The notes under the pieces are model-generated. The model was not told where the DNA came from. It saw only the letters and a list, made by a program, of their open reading frames with translations, and made no database searches. A program made the translations under genes and the position numbers. Positions 34,256 through 47,480 of a DNA stretch of 64,000 nucleotides are shown one piece after another. How positions within the stretch are numbered: the stretch's first letter is position 1; every line of letters begins with the position of its first letter. Origin of the DNA: Eudromia elegans (taxonomy: Eukaryota > Chordata > Aves > Tinamiformes > Tinamidae); NCBI GenBank assembly GCA_003342815.1, contig PTEX01000031.1, forward strand, positions 2,095,210 to 2,159,209, written 5' to 3'.

Positions 34256-37200
34256 TCAGAAGCAGAATACTTATTATTCATTCTGACTCTGGATTTGTAA
34301 TCAGCTGGATCAATTTAATTTCATTTAGAGTATGTTTTGCGACAGCACTTTCTTGGGTTCAGAGACAGCGAACTCAGTTTATTAAAGCTGTGAGACTTCC
34401 CCATGCATGACTGATGAAAATATTAATATATTCTATGGAACTTAGAAAAAGCAGGAAATTAAGATTTTGAGGAAGGTAGATACAGATGCTGGGACCTATA
34501 CAGCAGACAATTGAAAACTTTAGGGGAAAAGCAAGTGCAAACAAAGCTGAACTTGCTGGAGAATCAATGGAGAATAAACAGAGTAGGCACGGCAAGCTGG
34601 AAAAGTCAAACAACAGAGCAAGCTAACCCCAACAGTGGAAACGTTTCCTAAAAGTTTGACAAAGATTTAGCAGCTTTACAAGATTGACAGAACATGTATC
34701 CACTGATCACATGGGAATAAGCGGGTAGTGAACATACCTAAATCAGTTCATCTGTGGAGGTGCTTTCTGCAAAGTCCATGTGTTTAAAATCAGCGGGACT
34801 CTGTGAATGGTTAAGATGAGGTTCTGGGAGGAGACTTTCCTTCTTCCTTTGCCCCACACCACATCAAGTCACTGCTCCCTTGTGTCACATTGCACTTTCA
34901 TTTGTCTCCAGTTGCTGTGAGCTCTTTACCTTATATTTTAGGTAACTTACTGGAAAGTGACTTTGAGAAGCCAAGATACCCCAGCTGCAGTGAGAGCAGA
35001 CTGCCCAACCTGTTGGAAAACCAAACAATCACTCCTTAGGGCAAGAAATACCCCAGATAACATAACTCTGACCCATGACCCCTGTCCCGGCCTAGGTGTC
35101 TGCTTAAGCAAGAGGGACTTGCTGAATTTCCTCTGAGCAGGTCTCAGGTGAAGCTTAAAATTCCACTCACAGCACGGGTGACCCTCTGGCTTCTCACAGC
35201 AGGAGGAGCTGGATTCCCTCCCGACGGGGCTCTTGCAGCACAAGCTGTGCTGAGAGCAGGTTTGGCTACAAAAAGCCCTTTCTCCCCCAGAGACCAGCTG
35301 ATCTGGGGACACAAAGATCTGCTCCCTCACAGCACTTGGTCCAAGAAAGTGAGAACGCTGAGCTTCCTTCTGGAGAGTCAGTACTGCAGAAGAAAGTCAA
35401 AAAAGAGGAGAAATTTCATACCTGAAAGTGGCATTTCAGGAAAAAACACAGATTTGAAAACCATTGAAAAAAATTCTTTGCTTCCCAGAAACGCACACAG
35501 CCTTGTAATTCTTTTATAAGTATTAGTTTTGGAGAACGGCTTGAAAATGTGTTCCAAACCTCTGCAAACTGTGCTTGAACTCTGCGGGAGGGCTCCCAAG
35601 CTCATCCCCGTCTTTGTTTGTTCGTACTGAAACATTAAGGCCAGTGTTAGTGTTCAAATCCCGCCGAACGCGGGGTGGATCCAAGAGCTAGTCCTGTCAT
35701 CGCCGGAGGAGTCCTGCTTTCCTACAGGGTGTCCCAGCAGGTAGTGCAGAACTTAGCATTACAAGGGATGATGCAGTTCTCTCCAAGCAAGAGGCAATAA
35801 ACAAAGACAGGAGGGGGGCAGAAGTTGAAAATTCTGCTCGGATGAGGGATTGAAAGCAAGAGGGAAACGGAGAAGGAATATCCTCTGATGCTAGAGCAGA
35901 TGCCCATGATCCAGGGTGAGGCACAGATGTGTGTGCAGCAGCAGGCACGCTGAGCTGCCTTCCAGCCTTGTGCTGCCAGGATCTGGGCTTCGGGAGGTAA
36001 AACCCATGAGTAGAACTGAACCGGGAAAATCAAAGGACGCATTTTTATGTTGGAATCTGCTTGTGTTATAGATCCCTTCTAAATCCGTTTGTCTTTATCT
36101 TTCAGACAGGAAACAATTTGCTGGAGGGACAACTTTGTGTCTCCATAAGGTGCAATGAATCCTCCCTAGAGCCCTGGGAGATGGTCTATATCCTAACAAG
36201 CAAAAAGCCTTAGAATAAAGTGTGAGAGTGTTATCTTCCAAGTGGAGTTACTGGGGTAAACACATTAGTATGCAGGTATATACGTACATGTATAGGTATG
36301 CGTTGTTCAGTAAAATATTGAATTATAGAGACTGATTCTAGTCGGGATGTGGCCCTTATAGATAACTGCCAGCAGACTTAATGTGACAGAGCCCATGCAA
36401 TCACGGGAAAACTAACCTAGGCCTGGAAAAGAAAAATTCAATTCTTGCTGCTAGAAGACTCTAATCTTCAGAAATTTGATTCTTGGCAGCTAGAAGCTTA
36501 GACCAAACAGTGAGCAGAACAGATGGATGTAGGAAGATGCAGGTGCAGGTGTTGTGACCTGGACGGTGGGGATCGTGTCCGTGGCGTCAGCTCTGCCACG
36601 GAACCCAGTGGCTAAGGTGCAGGGGAGGAGGCAGCAACACTATGATCGTGTGTGTTATACCTGGTATACTTTGTCAGAAAAGGGGAAAAAATAGCCCCCA
36701 GGGTAGGTTACCATTTCCAATAGAGCTATACTGCTGATTTAGCAAAGAAAAAACCATCAGGCAGCCCTACCAGCCAGATCAAACATCTAGGAGGCCATGG
36801 ATCTTGTCTCTGATTATGGCCAACTGGGAATATATAGTGCAGAATTTAAACATTCGGTTTCATTTTTTCCCCCATCTGATAATATTGACTAGAACTTACA
36901 GACATTTCCTGGACATACTAAACTTTGCAGCACATTTATTATTTGCCAACTTTTCATCTAAATCTACTATCAACAATCTCATCAGATCAGTACTTCCCCA
37001 GACAACTATGCTTTACAGGAAATACAAATATTGTGGTGTAAAGAGAACTCTAAAACAATCTAATTCTATTAGATTCACAGAAGCAGATCACATCAAGCCT
37101 AATCTCTGGCACTCCCAAAGCTGTGGACCACATATGCACATGTTCCTCAGGACGGACACAACGCAGGATACATAGATACATACGTGCAAGCGTTATATAT

Positions 37201-37379
37201 GCTGCTGATGTTTGAGGGGAGCAGTGAGACAAAGTATAAGGATTCTCAAAGACATTCCTAAGATTTTTTCCACATCTCTACCTCCTCCGAATTTAAGGAA
37301 AGTTGTCAGAAATGGGCGCTATCCATTTTTTTGGCAGTGTTTTTTTTCAGAACAAATGACTCGAGATAATTTTTGCCCT
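34256..37379. other. Non-coding stretch
   Basis: No supported gene. A diverged pair of about 24-base repeats (36434-36457 and 36472-36496, both ending CTAGAAG) is the only local structure. Confidence 0.5.
36434..36496 (+). repeat. Diverged tandem pair, 38-bp period
   Basis: AAATTCAATTCTTGCTGC followed by TAGAAG, and AAATTTGATTCTTGGCAGC followed by TAGAAG, lie 38 bases apart. It is an old partial duplication. Confidence 0.5.
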
Positions 37380-37990
37380 TCCGGCTTAACCCTCATGAAA
37401 ACACACTCCCTGTTTGACGTCTAATTAGATAATATAATAGTTTATTCTTCTAAAGTACTGATTTACTTAGTGAAGCAAATAATATGCTTGTGTATTTATT
37501 CATGTTATGTTGCCGCACACAGATTTTCCAGTTACTGTGAAATAATTACAGCGCCCTCGCATTAACATAAACGTTGCCTTCGCTGGCTCAGGGAGCATCC
37601 CTTTGGGTTTCAGGGGGCAGAGAGTAGTGGGAGGATGCCTAAACGCTCGAGAATGAAACACGCTCATTAACTGTAGCTCGGTTTATGAACTTCAGAAGTT
37701 AAACACCAGCTACAAAAAAATCTTTTAATCAAGATGGATCAAGCCTCTTCACTTAAACGCATTATCCGAATTTGCAGTCGTCTCTCGCTAATGAGTCAGT
37801 CTGAATTAGCCTTTCAAAAGAATTAAGGGGAAAGAATCAACACTTTGATGATGTTTGAAGCACAAGTTGAAGTAATTGGATCAATGTGCTCAATCTTAGA
37901 CGGCATCATTTAATCAGTAAGCCTATGATTGAGAACCATGTGGCTAAAACTAGGTACAGTGGTTAATTATAATGAATTATTTCATAAAAA
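37380..37990. promoter_or_regulatory. Conserved-element-like block with several factor motifs
   Basis: A long repeat-free segment with the palindromic homeodomain site CTAATTAG at 37421-37428, an AP-1/MAF-type TGAGTCA at 37792-37798, a TCF/LEF-type CTTTGAT at 37843-37849, and many ATTA cores. GC-balanced patches (CAGCGCCCTCGCATTAAC) sit among AT-rich ones. This mix is characteristic of vertebrate developmental enhancers in gene deserts; conservation itself cannot be seen here. Confidence 0.3.
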
Positions 37991-37994
37991 GAAC

Positions 37995-38012
37995 CCACAC
38001 ACACACACACAT
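37995..38012 (+). repeat. (CA)n microsatellite
   Basis: About nine CA dinucleotides, slightly interrupted at the left. Confidence 0.75.
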
Positions 38013-39482
38013 AACAACAGCTTATCCAAAACCACTATTTGCTTGTATGCGTCTCAGTTGGAAAAGGAACCATTAGGGTTAAAAAGTGACATGTCTTCCT
38101 GACACGTTGCTCTTTACTCAAGAAAGATGCAACCCGTTTGTTCGAGCACCACCCTTGAATTCACTGCATAAACAAAAGTAAAGTCAGCGTGGCTTTGGTT
38201 CTGCCCTCAGAGCCTGAATCCTGCTTCAGGTCAATAAAGGAAAAGCCTCTGTTGACCATAGACACAGCAGTAGATCACTTCATCTGCAAGGAGGTGCCCA
38301 CCTCCTTCACCTGCCCAAAGGCAGAAGGGAGACTCGCTGACTCCTGGTACTAGTCCTAATTTGCTGGCTGTACCCCTGCCCCATGTGCAAGATTGAGGCA
38401 AAGAGGGACTTGCTGCTATTGCCCATTACATTAACAGCAGGGTTTAATTTCTGTAATTAGGATCTGGTGAAATAACAATTAACCAAGCATTTCTTCAACA
38501 AAGCAATAATCAAAGTGATCCATATGCTTGAGTGCAACCTATAAAACCACCCACCCTCTTATATTCTCTAACTGCAAGTAATTTTACTAGCTGACAGAAC
38601 TGAAAAGACAAAGAAAAATCGGCATCAAAATGAAGCTCTAAAAAAACACAAGTAGGTTTATGCTTTAAAAAGCCAGAAGAGATAACTGTTTTCTCTTGTA
38701 GCTCCTGAAAGCTCAAGTAATGCACAGAGCATTCCTACATAAGAGCTCTCTAAAACCTGCAAGCTACTCAGATTCAACTCCACGAACCCCCTGGGAAAGT
38801 AAATACATAAATAAGTCTGCAAATAGAGGTTTCTACCCAAAATATAGAATATTTTTAACCAAGATACAGAAGAGAGTCAGGGATGAAGCCAGCCACGTGC
38901 GTTTGGTCACTGGCGCAGAGTGGGGCAGCTGGTGGTGCTCAGGGCATTGCTGCTGCCCTTCACCCACCGCTTGGCCCCTGCCGTGCACCATTCACGTGTC
39001 GGTGCACGTGGGATTACGAGCAGGAGTTGGGGTCCAGCAGCAAGGTTGGGTCCAATGCACTGTGCCTGCTTAGCGTCTCAGACAACAGACTGAGGAGCTG
39101 ATGCACTTGTTTTCCTTTTCTCTCCCCCTTCTGTAATTTGCAGCTAATCAGAAGTCTCACAAAATCCCTCATGTCCTTGGAATGGGAAATTCTGCAAAAA
39201 AACAGGAAACAGAAAACAGACAAGAAGATCATGCCTTTCCTTACATTAACAAGAGCAAAGGAGAAAAGGAAGCTGTGTCCACCAGGCTCGTGCCCTGAGC
39301 ACTCTGCAAGCCGAGGTTACAAATCACTCCGTGTAAAGGGGCTCATGACCCAGGTGGAACAACTCATTCCAACTCCCTAAAATGTTGGGCAGTGCTAAAA
39401 TCAGCTCTTCCAGCAGAGAGAAGAAAAGAAGAAAGGGAAGGGGTGATAAATGCCATGTGGAATTGTAAAGATCAGAGGAAGC
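38013..39482. other. Non-coding stretch
   Basis: No supported feature. A GC-richer patch lies at 38890-39050. Confidence 0.5.
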
Positions 39483-39562
39483 CACCACATAACATAATAT
39501 ACCATCACATAATAAACCATCACATAACAAACCATCACATAATATAATATACCATCACATCC
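39483..39562 (+). repeat. Short minisatellite, ACCATCACATAAYAA unit
   Basis: Units at 39501-39515 and 39516-39530 differ by one base, followed by a longer variant (39531-39550) and a partial unit (39551-39560). A degenerate copy precedes them. The period is 15 bases. Confidence 0.85.
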
Positions 39563-41059
39563 AGGGGAATATATTGGAAATCTTAAACATAAGTCAAAGC
39601 TTGGAGACCCAGCAGCAGAAGCCAACACATGTGAAAAGCAGCAAATCAGGCTTTTGCTTATGAGGCTGTGGCTGAGCAAAAGCTTTGTGTGAACACAGCC
39701 TGGCTGTGTTGCCCATAACCGACCTGTGGCATGTCATCAACCGTGAAATTTTGAAGTTTGCATTTTAGAAAAAGACAACACAGCAATCTCTTGTTATAAG
39801 CAATCTCTTTTCCAGCACACGCAGACATGCTCCACTGATCACTGACATTAAAAATGGAGTTTCCAAGGTAAGGGATGGGAGAGCCCGAGCAGGTTGTCTC
39901 GGCCAGCTCTTCGCTCTCACCGTGGCTTGCTTGCCAAAGCCTTCCAGAGCGCTTGCCTTTGGACTAAATGAAGTATAATGCTCTTAGCAATGTCTGTATA
40001 GTCTTTGAGCTTAAATTAGTAGGCGTAATTCCATATGTTTAAAATATACTTTTGCCAGTAGATATTGGTATAAGCATTTCATGTCCTAACAAGACTAGCT
40101 CACTCAGCTCCCTCTACACAGACTGAGCTGCATTCATCCCCCACTCCCTTTCCAATGCCAAGGAAAAAGGGTTGGGGGGTACTGTTGAGCTCATAGGTGT
40201 CAAGGGACCACGATATTCCCAAGACTAGGATGTCCTAGTGGGAGAGACACGAGCCCCAGACCCAGGGGAATGTGCTGTCATTGACTCCTGGGCACTAAAG
40301 CTCCAGGAAAGCAACCACAGAGCAAAGCAAGGAGGAAATAAGATACCATTAACCCTTCACAAGGATTTCCCTGTGCATTAGAGGAAGGTTTGCAGAGTAT
40401 ATAATTTTGAGAGAGGAAAGGAATAAAACCTCCTCAATTTTAATATTAAATCATATGGAGATGTTTTTCTAAAGAAGCACATTGCTATTGTGCTGCAGAA
40501 TTATTAAGAGCATTATAAGTTATTCCAGAGAAATGTAGGTCATCCGAAGAAGTGGTGGGAGGCACAAGGGGACACAGCAGTTCCCAACAGCGCTGGTATT
40601 GGGTCTCATCCCAGCACACGCGGGCACCAGCATGGGGGAAATAGGGTGTAGGAACAGACCCGACCTCGGCTGGGTTGGTCCCAAGAGTCCACTCCCAATA
40701 CTCAGTCATGCAGCCCATGGAGAGCAGAAAAATATTGTGTTTCTGTTCATTTGCCTCAGATTTGTTCCTTTAATAAGGACAGGAGGAGACAAAAATTGTA
40801 AGGGTAAAGAGCTCAGCTACTGTTATTTAACTCCTACAATTGGGTTATTGAAGTGCCAAAGAGTTTCTAGGTCTGGACATAATTGGAATATAGAAATTGT
40901 GACGATACTTCATGCTTTGTAGGCAATCAGCAAGGCAATGACGCATTTTAGCAAATACTTTCTCGGTCTGTACTGAGAGAGAACATAATAACAAGACAAT
41001 GAAGAGATATAACCTACTTTTCTCGAACATTTCCCCTAAAATGTACTGGATTGCAACCG
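39563..41059. other. Non-coding stretch
   Basis: Nothing recognisable. The open frames are short and without motifs. Confidence 0.5.
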
Positions 41060-41400
41060 ACGTTCATAACTCTCTATTTTGTTAAGACAAAATTAATGAC
41101 TAACTGATATAAGCACAAATGTTACCTCCGGTTTGATTAGACTAGACCTGCTTTTTAAGATTGAAAAACTAATACGTTTGAAGTAATTTAGCATGGAATT
41201 ACTGTACTCACTGTAATTTTTGTTAAGTAGCACTCAGTTTTCATCTGTTACCTACTTTTAATAATTCCAGATTAATTTAACGGTGGAGAAATAATCATAC
41301 CTATATTTATATTCATTTAGCTATGCAATGGCATAAATACACGTTAAAAACCTAGAAAACAAAGAATTTATGATCTTATTGTTGAAATTACTTTCAGAGT
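41060..41400. promoter_or_regulatory. Conserved-element-like AT-rich block
   Basis: Homeodomain cores are closely spaced (AAATTAATGACTAACTG, TTTAGCATGGAATTAC, TTTAATAATTCCAGATTAAT) with a TGATTAGACTAG stretch. It has no repeats and almost no open frames. Inference from texture. Confidence 0.25.
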
Positions 41401-42369
41401 GACTATCCTTCCTGCTGGCTAAAAAAAATCATCATCAGTCATAAGATTCTTATTAACTCTTGAAAAGATTTCTAACAACAATTTCCCTAAAAGCGATAGA
41501 CTTCTATGGCAGTTTCACCTGAATTATCTGTTCCAAAAACAGAACCAATATTGTCTGCAATAAAAACTAAGAACTACGAAGAATTTGGGTATATCTGGGG
41601 GAAAAAAATAAAGGTTATTCTGTGTCTTGGTGTAGTATGTCATGAGGTATATATTAACATCACTTAATAATAAAGGCAGAAAAAAATGACTTTATCTTGC
41701 TCTGCTTCATTACAAAACTGATGTAACTTGGTGTGTGTGGTGGATAACTGCTCCGGAGGCCTGAAGTCAGTAGAAGGAGCCATCTGGGAGGGCATGGGAC
41801 ATCAGCTTGCCCCGGCTGCCTCCCACCCACGCTGGAGCAGGACCGTCCCGGAGCTATCCAGGCCTGCTGATGCCATCCATGTGCTTCCACATTTTCCATG
41901 GGCTCCTCACCTGCTCTTCTAGGGGCAAAAACCTGTATGTCATGCTCATGCTGGCAGATACATCCTTCTGAGCCAGGTGTGCTGGGGAAGGCGACGGTGC
42001 TTGACGGCAGAGATGCCCAAGCTGCCTGGGAATGGCATTGCAGTGGCTGCTCACATCCTTGCAAGGCAGCCTGATGCTGCACAAGAATTAATCTTCTCCT
42101 CCAGCATTCACGCACTAAGTGAGGCTTATAATGCAGCTACCTGTGGGTGATAGTGGCCAACAGAGAACCTGTAAAGACAGCACAGGAAAAAGAAAGGAAA
42201 ATAAAATACCGACTCCTATACAAATGGAGCGTTTCAAGCAGCTTTCGTGGTAACCCCTGTGCAAAGGCTCACTGGAGGGGTCACGAGAGGCACAGCGAGG
42301 CCCCCGCCCGCTGTCCCGCTGTGTTTCAGGGCTCCGGAACCGCTGCAGGGACAACTCTGGGCAAGTTTT
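41401..42369. other. Non-coding stretch
   Basis: A 151-codon minus-strand frame at 41660-42115 overlaps other frames and has no recognisable motif. A short GC-rich patch lies at 42280-42350. Confidence 0.45.
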
Positions 42370-42960
42370 CTTCTTAATCATCTGAATATCTATTAAAATG
42401 AAAACTGTCACAGCAATTAAGGCTCATTAAAATAAATAATAAATGATAATAAGAGATGAAAATGCTCTGTCTCAAGGCAATGAAATGCAAGCTTTTCCTA
42501 TTGCTCATTATGACCTAGTTAAATATATTCATTTATCTGCAAACAAGGGCCTGGATTCCAGGAGGATAGATTCCTAACTCTTTTTTTTCCTCCCCTCTTC
42601 TCTCTTTCTCTTGAAAAGATAAAGGCTGTTGTGCTCAATCAGTTTGTAAAAATGCTGAAGAAAAAGTCAGGAATAATTAGATCTGACGGTGCTGTAAACA
42701 TTTTTAGAGAAAAATAAAATCCCCTTCAGAAATCAAAGTAATAATTACACTACAGGAGCTTCAAGCCTGCGAGCAGATTAAGATAAGGGTATTTGTTTTG
42801 GAGGTTATTTTACTTCAGTCAAAAAACGCTGCAGAGTCTGTTTCTTCTTTTCCCTATTGATGTCCCTCTAAGCAGAGCATTAATCTTTACTAAACATTTC
42901 CTTTTTCAGTCTGAGCTTTATAATTCAAGATAAGCTGCTCCTATATCTTTACCAATAGCG
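42370..42960. promoter_or_regulatory. Conserved-element-like block
   Basis: Repeat-free AT-rich sequence with many ATTA/TAAT cores (CAATTAAGGCTCATTAAAA, GCTCATTATGACC, GGAATAATTAGATC, AGTAATAATTAC), interrupted by a pyrimidine run at 42578-42612. The texture matches the block at 37380. Confidence 0.25.
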
Positions 42961-44204
42961 CTGCCGGGCTATATATTGTCTTGATTACAGATGGATTTTT
43001 GGATGGAGGGGGGTCACATTTGGAACCCAACTCCCTCAGAGCAGCGAGATGAACCCGGGGCTGAGGGTCCCCAAGGCGGGTGGCCCCAGGAGGGGCACAC
43101 CATAAAGAGGATGTCCCAGTGCTCGTATTGCCTGGGGACGTCTAACTGGGGGGCCAACACCAAGGCTTTGGCCAAGGGCACTTGGGGGACCCAAAAGCCT
43201 GGGGAAGTCAAAGGAGTCACGACATAAATGTTATTGGAAGATCAAGAGGTTTCAAAGTCACACAAATCCCAACCAAAAATTTTTGCCATGTTGGAAACAC
43301 CTTATCAAAAATGTGCTTAAAAAGCACCGCCAGACACCCGGCCTATCTTTTATGTCAGGGATTTGAGGATAGCAAGTTTAAACCCCTCTACACGCTCAGG
43401 AAGAGAGATTTTCAGTCCAAGGCTGAGAAACTTAAAGCAAAGCCCATGAAAAGAAAGTCTTGTGGATTTAAATGAGCTTTATCTGTTCCCTAATGGCCAC
43501 CTCTGGATGATGTTCTGAGGGCTTTCTGATTTCATTATTGCTCGACCTGAACAAACACAGCTATAGCTTTTAGTCTTTGCAATTATGCCCTCCTCAAAGA
43601 AACGTCTCTTACGGGCCTTCTACCTCAGCTCTAGCAAAAACCCATTTCTGCAGCAAACTGGCGTAATAGTTTAAGACAATTTAAAAGTGGATTTGCAAAG
43701 CTCTCCAGGCTTGAGGAGCTGCTAAACCTCTCTGGGCCCAAAACGAGCACGCATTTTCAAAAACAAGAGAGCAGAGAAGGCTGGAGGGAGATGCACACAG
43801 GGCAGCGCTGCTTTCTCTCTGACCCTTCGTCTCTGAACAGCATCAGGGGGTCAAAGATGCTGCACGGTGCGAGGGGCAGAGGTGCCTCCCTCCGGGCACA
43901 AGAATACCAGGAGCCCTCTCTGAGGCTGCAAATCCTCCTCTGCACCTTTCTCCATCAAACAGACCCATCCGAGCTCTTGCTGGGATGCCCGGAGAGCCAC
44001 GTGGCCGAGTTTATAGCAACAAACAAAATCAATGCCTTTTAAAAGGAAAATCATTTCCGTGTATATTGCTGTGGATACAGATGTGAAAACAGCATTAGCT
44101 ACAGTTTGTTAAGTGCTGGGCATTTTTATCTTGTGACGAGCACTTGATGAGCAAATAACTGCTTCCTTGCAAAGTGACACTCATCCCGTGTATGTGGTAC
44201 CTGT
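42961..44204. other. Non-coding stretch
   Basis: A G-rich, stop-poor patch at 42991-43227 gives a 78-codon frame without recognisable motif. Nothing else is seen. Weak MIR-like similarity may begin near 44095 (TTTGTTAAGTGCTGGGCATT). Confidence 0.45.
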
Positions 44205-44400
44205 AATTGCAGAACGTGAATGACTCATATTAACACACCACGGTTCAAACAGCCCTATGAGATACCAAACTGTCAGGCGATAAGGAAACGAGGCACCGAG
44301 ATTCACTGATTTAACTCACTCACGCAGGCCATTTTTTGTCAGAGCCAGAAAATTAACTCCGAATTTGAGTCCCTGTCCGATTTTTTAATCTCAGCATTAG
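44205..44400 (-). mobile_element. MIR/CORE-SINE-like relic
   Basis: The plus strand shows the reverse MIR order: GACTCATATTAACAC and CAGCCCTATGAGATA (consensus TTAACTCATTTAATCC and CAACCCTATGAGGTA), then AAGGAAACGAGGCACCGAGA (consensus GAGGAAACTGAGGCACAGAGA), TTTAACTCACTCA, GTCAGAGCC (consensus GGCAGAGCC) and GAATTTGAGTCCCTGTC near the tRNA-related end. Many substitutions and small gaps indicate great age. Confidence 0.55.
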
Positions 44401-47400
44401 CATTACTCAAGCATCCTCTCTTGCTAACGCAGTGATTACAGATGTAATGGGCCAGTGGGGATTGCTGCAGATACTCTTTGGATAAGGGCTTTGCATCTTT
44501 ACTGTCAATCTCCAAACATGCTGGGCATACCAAAAGCAAGCATGTAAATACATCACAGCGATGCCAGGGTAAAGTGTTAAGCAATTCGTATTATGCTGAT
44601 GAATCTCTGGCTTTCCTTTGAGTCTGGCGGCTGGGACTTGCAAGAAAAGTGTCCAGCAGGACCACACTGCTAACTCTGTCCCTAATCACATGGAAACCCT
44701 TCAATAAGGAGCATTTCCTCGTCCCTCTGAGGTCCCCTACGCATGCAGGAGCCTCCTCCAATTCGACTATGCAGCAAATTGTGCGTGACATGACTGCATA
44801 GCTCGGGCTGTTTGCCTCAAAAACTCAGCGTCTGCTCCATGGTTCTGGCTGGTTCGCTGATTTCTCTGAGGCTTTCTTGCCTACCCTTCATATTTTGAGA
44901 GGAAAGCCATCATTACTCTGGTATTCAGATAGCACAGTGCTGAAGGTCACGCCAGCTCTTACACAGAAAGAGACATTTACAGATTGCTGTGAAGAAAACC
45001 TGACCTGTTTGCTTTACAAGGCAGTCGTTGGCAGAAACAGATGATAGATTTTTAGTTGGGATGGCTCTAATTTCTCTCTAGATTGGAATAACAAATAAAC
45101 AGAAATGAGCCTGCCAGCTGCAGTCTTTTCAAAAGAGGTTCAAAAGATGGGTTTTAATCTGCTCAGTTCTTAAACATGCAATATTCACAGCACAGAACCA
45201 TAAATCACTGAATTTTAATGACAAATAAATAACTCTTATATAATATATTGCCATGGTGCATACCGGAAAGTGTGACAGGTAGAAGAGCTCATCCCTGCTG
45301 CAGTTTCTTTACAGAATTCACTGGAAAGAACAGAAACTTTCACACTATCTTATTGGTATCGCATTCACGTTCATCAAGTTGTTTTGCCTTGAACCACATA
45401 TCAAACCAAGAAAACGCTTACTTATGAATAGCAGAAAATAGCCTTACATTTGTGCTGTTTTCCTAAATTTACACTCTGCTTTAAAGGCATTGCTTAGATG
45501 GTTCTTATTGTGTTTTATATTCTGTGCTCATCTCTGAAATATTTATGGAAACCTTTGCTGTTTTCAGTACATCTCCTAATATAGCAATGGAGGCGCGATT
45601 CCAACAGCCACTGCTCAAGCTTGCACTGATTTGAGTACTTTTCAACTAGTACAAGAACTGAATTTTTAAGTGATTTTAACCAAGGTCAAGATCTCAGTAA
45701 CTCCAGACAGTACGGGAATGCTTAAGAAGCATTTCTGTAACAGGAAAAGACTAGATAGGTTTCTACTAACGCACGAAGGAAAAATAACTCAGTTAAATAC
45801 ATCAGAAGGGAGCAAATCTGTGGTTTTAGTCATAATGCTGTACACATAATATTATTCAATCCAGGAGGACAACTGGCAACTGATGCAGCGTTGCAGCTGC
45901 CCAGGATCTAAGCACCTTCATTAACATGCTCGTGTTTTAATGCATGGTGGCTTGGTGCGCCTATGGACAGCGGGATCCATGGATGTCCCGGATGCGGAGG
46001 AGCAGACAGAGCTGGCATCCCATCCTGAGGAGCGTGCATGCTGCTGAGCAGCATTACTGCTTCCTGGCACCCAAAGCTCCATTTCAGGTGGCATTTCCAC
46101 GCTGTTCAAATGGATTCAAATTACTCTGGGAGCCTTCTGGACTTAGCTCACTGTTTTAGCAAAACATAACCATAAAAATATTGATTTGTCTTCACGAGCT
46201 ATTTCACATTCTGTAAATTGTTATCTGTGGTACTACCAAATACGTCCGTCTGGAATGTTTTCAGCACTGTTTGGGTTTGTTTGTTTTGTTTTCAACTAAA
46301 CATGCCGCTTTGCTAAAGCCAAACTGTTTTAAAGGAGGGTATATATTTTAAACTTGTTCATGAGGTTTCTAGCAGCTGTGGTGATTCTCTGGGCAGTTTT
46401 GGGAAAAACAGAAAAAACAGAGATCCTAAGTAAAATGCCCAGCCTTCTCAAAGAGGAAAATAGATGCTTTGGCAGAATGCTGTTTCATAAATATGCTTAA
46501 AAGTACACGTGTAAATTATATGGGTTAAAAAAAAACAGTTCTACATAATATGTCATAAATTGAATTTACTCTTCTTTGACAAATTCTACTTCAGAGACTT
46601 CTTACATTTAGACTAAAGAATAACGCTATGGATCAGAAAAGTTTAGATTAATTTACCAAGAACCCCAAAATACATCTATTATGCTTAACTAATATTAGCT
46701 TAGCATTGAATGTCAGCATCAGAAAACAGTCACATAAACCATGAGCATTAACTCTGACTAATAACTTGAACAGAAGTTCATGATGAAGAACCCCTGGGAT
46801 TTATCCCAGTGTACATACAACCCTTCTCTTACACATCACAGCATTTTCAGAAAGACACTAGCATGAGAGCAAACCTTAGGGAGAGAACAAAAAAAGGTAT
46901 TCAGATTCCAGTTTAGTTCCAGGAATGAAGGAACGGCCTGTAAAACTGGGAGAAAAAAATTAACATAGCTGAGGGCACCCATGCCCAAGACAAATATGTC
47001 TCACTATTTTATTTTCACAGGTCACCACACTTTGAATAAGCTGAAATCATGGTCTAAAAAACTGATCCCATGCTTGGAGCTCAGCTGTTGGAAATAAAGC
47101 TAAAGTAATGCAATAGGCAGTAGGCTACAGTAAGTCTGCTTCTTATCAGAATACGTGAAAGAGGTTGCAAGGGAGTCAGGTCTTATATTGAAATGTCAAA
47201 TGGCAGTTGACTTATCATTAACTGGTGAATTGAAAGCTGAGCATACAGCCAGAGTAGAAATTTCATTTAAGCTTATTTCAATATAAATTGATCTTTAAGG
47301 GCCATTACATAAAGTAATCTTCAGTAATATGGCTTTGAACATGTCCGGAAAAGACTATTAGACTCTTTGCAGAAGATGTTTTTGCTTGATGAAGAAAAGT

Positions 47401-47465
47401 TTACATAATCCAAGACGAGGGCTCTTCACAGCCCTGAATACCCAAAAGTATGATTTTCAAGTCAC
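44401..47465. other. Non-coding stretch
   Basis: No supported gene. AT-rich patches at 45180-45260 and 45480-45600 have TAAT motifs but no clear boundaries. Confidence 0.5.
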
Positions 47466-47480
47466 TTTTTTTTTTTTTTT
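47466..47480 (+). repeat. Poly(T) run
   Basis: Fifteen uninterrupted T. It could be the tail of a minus-strand retroposed sequence; nothing recognisable lies to its right. Confidence 0.8.
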
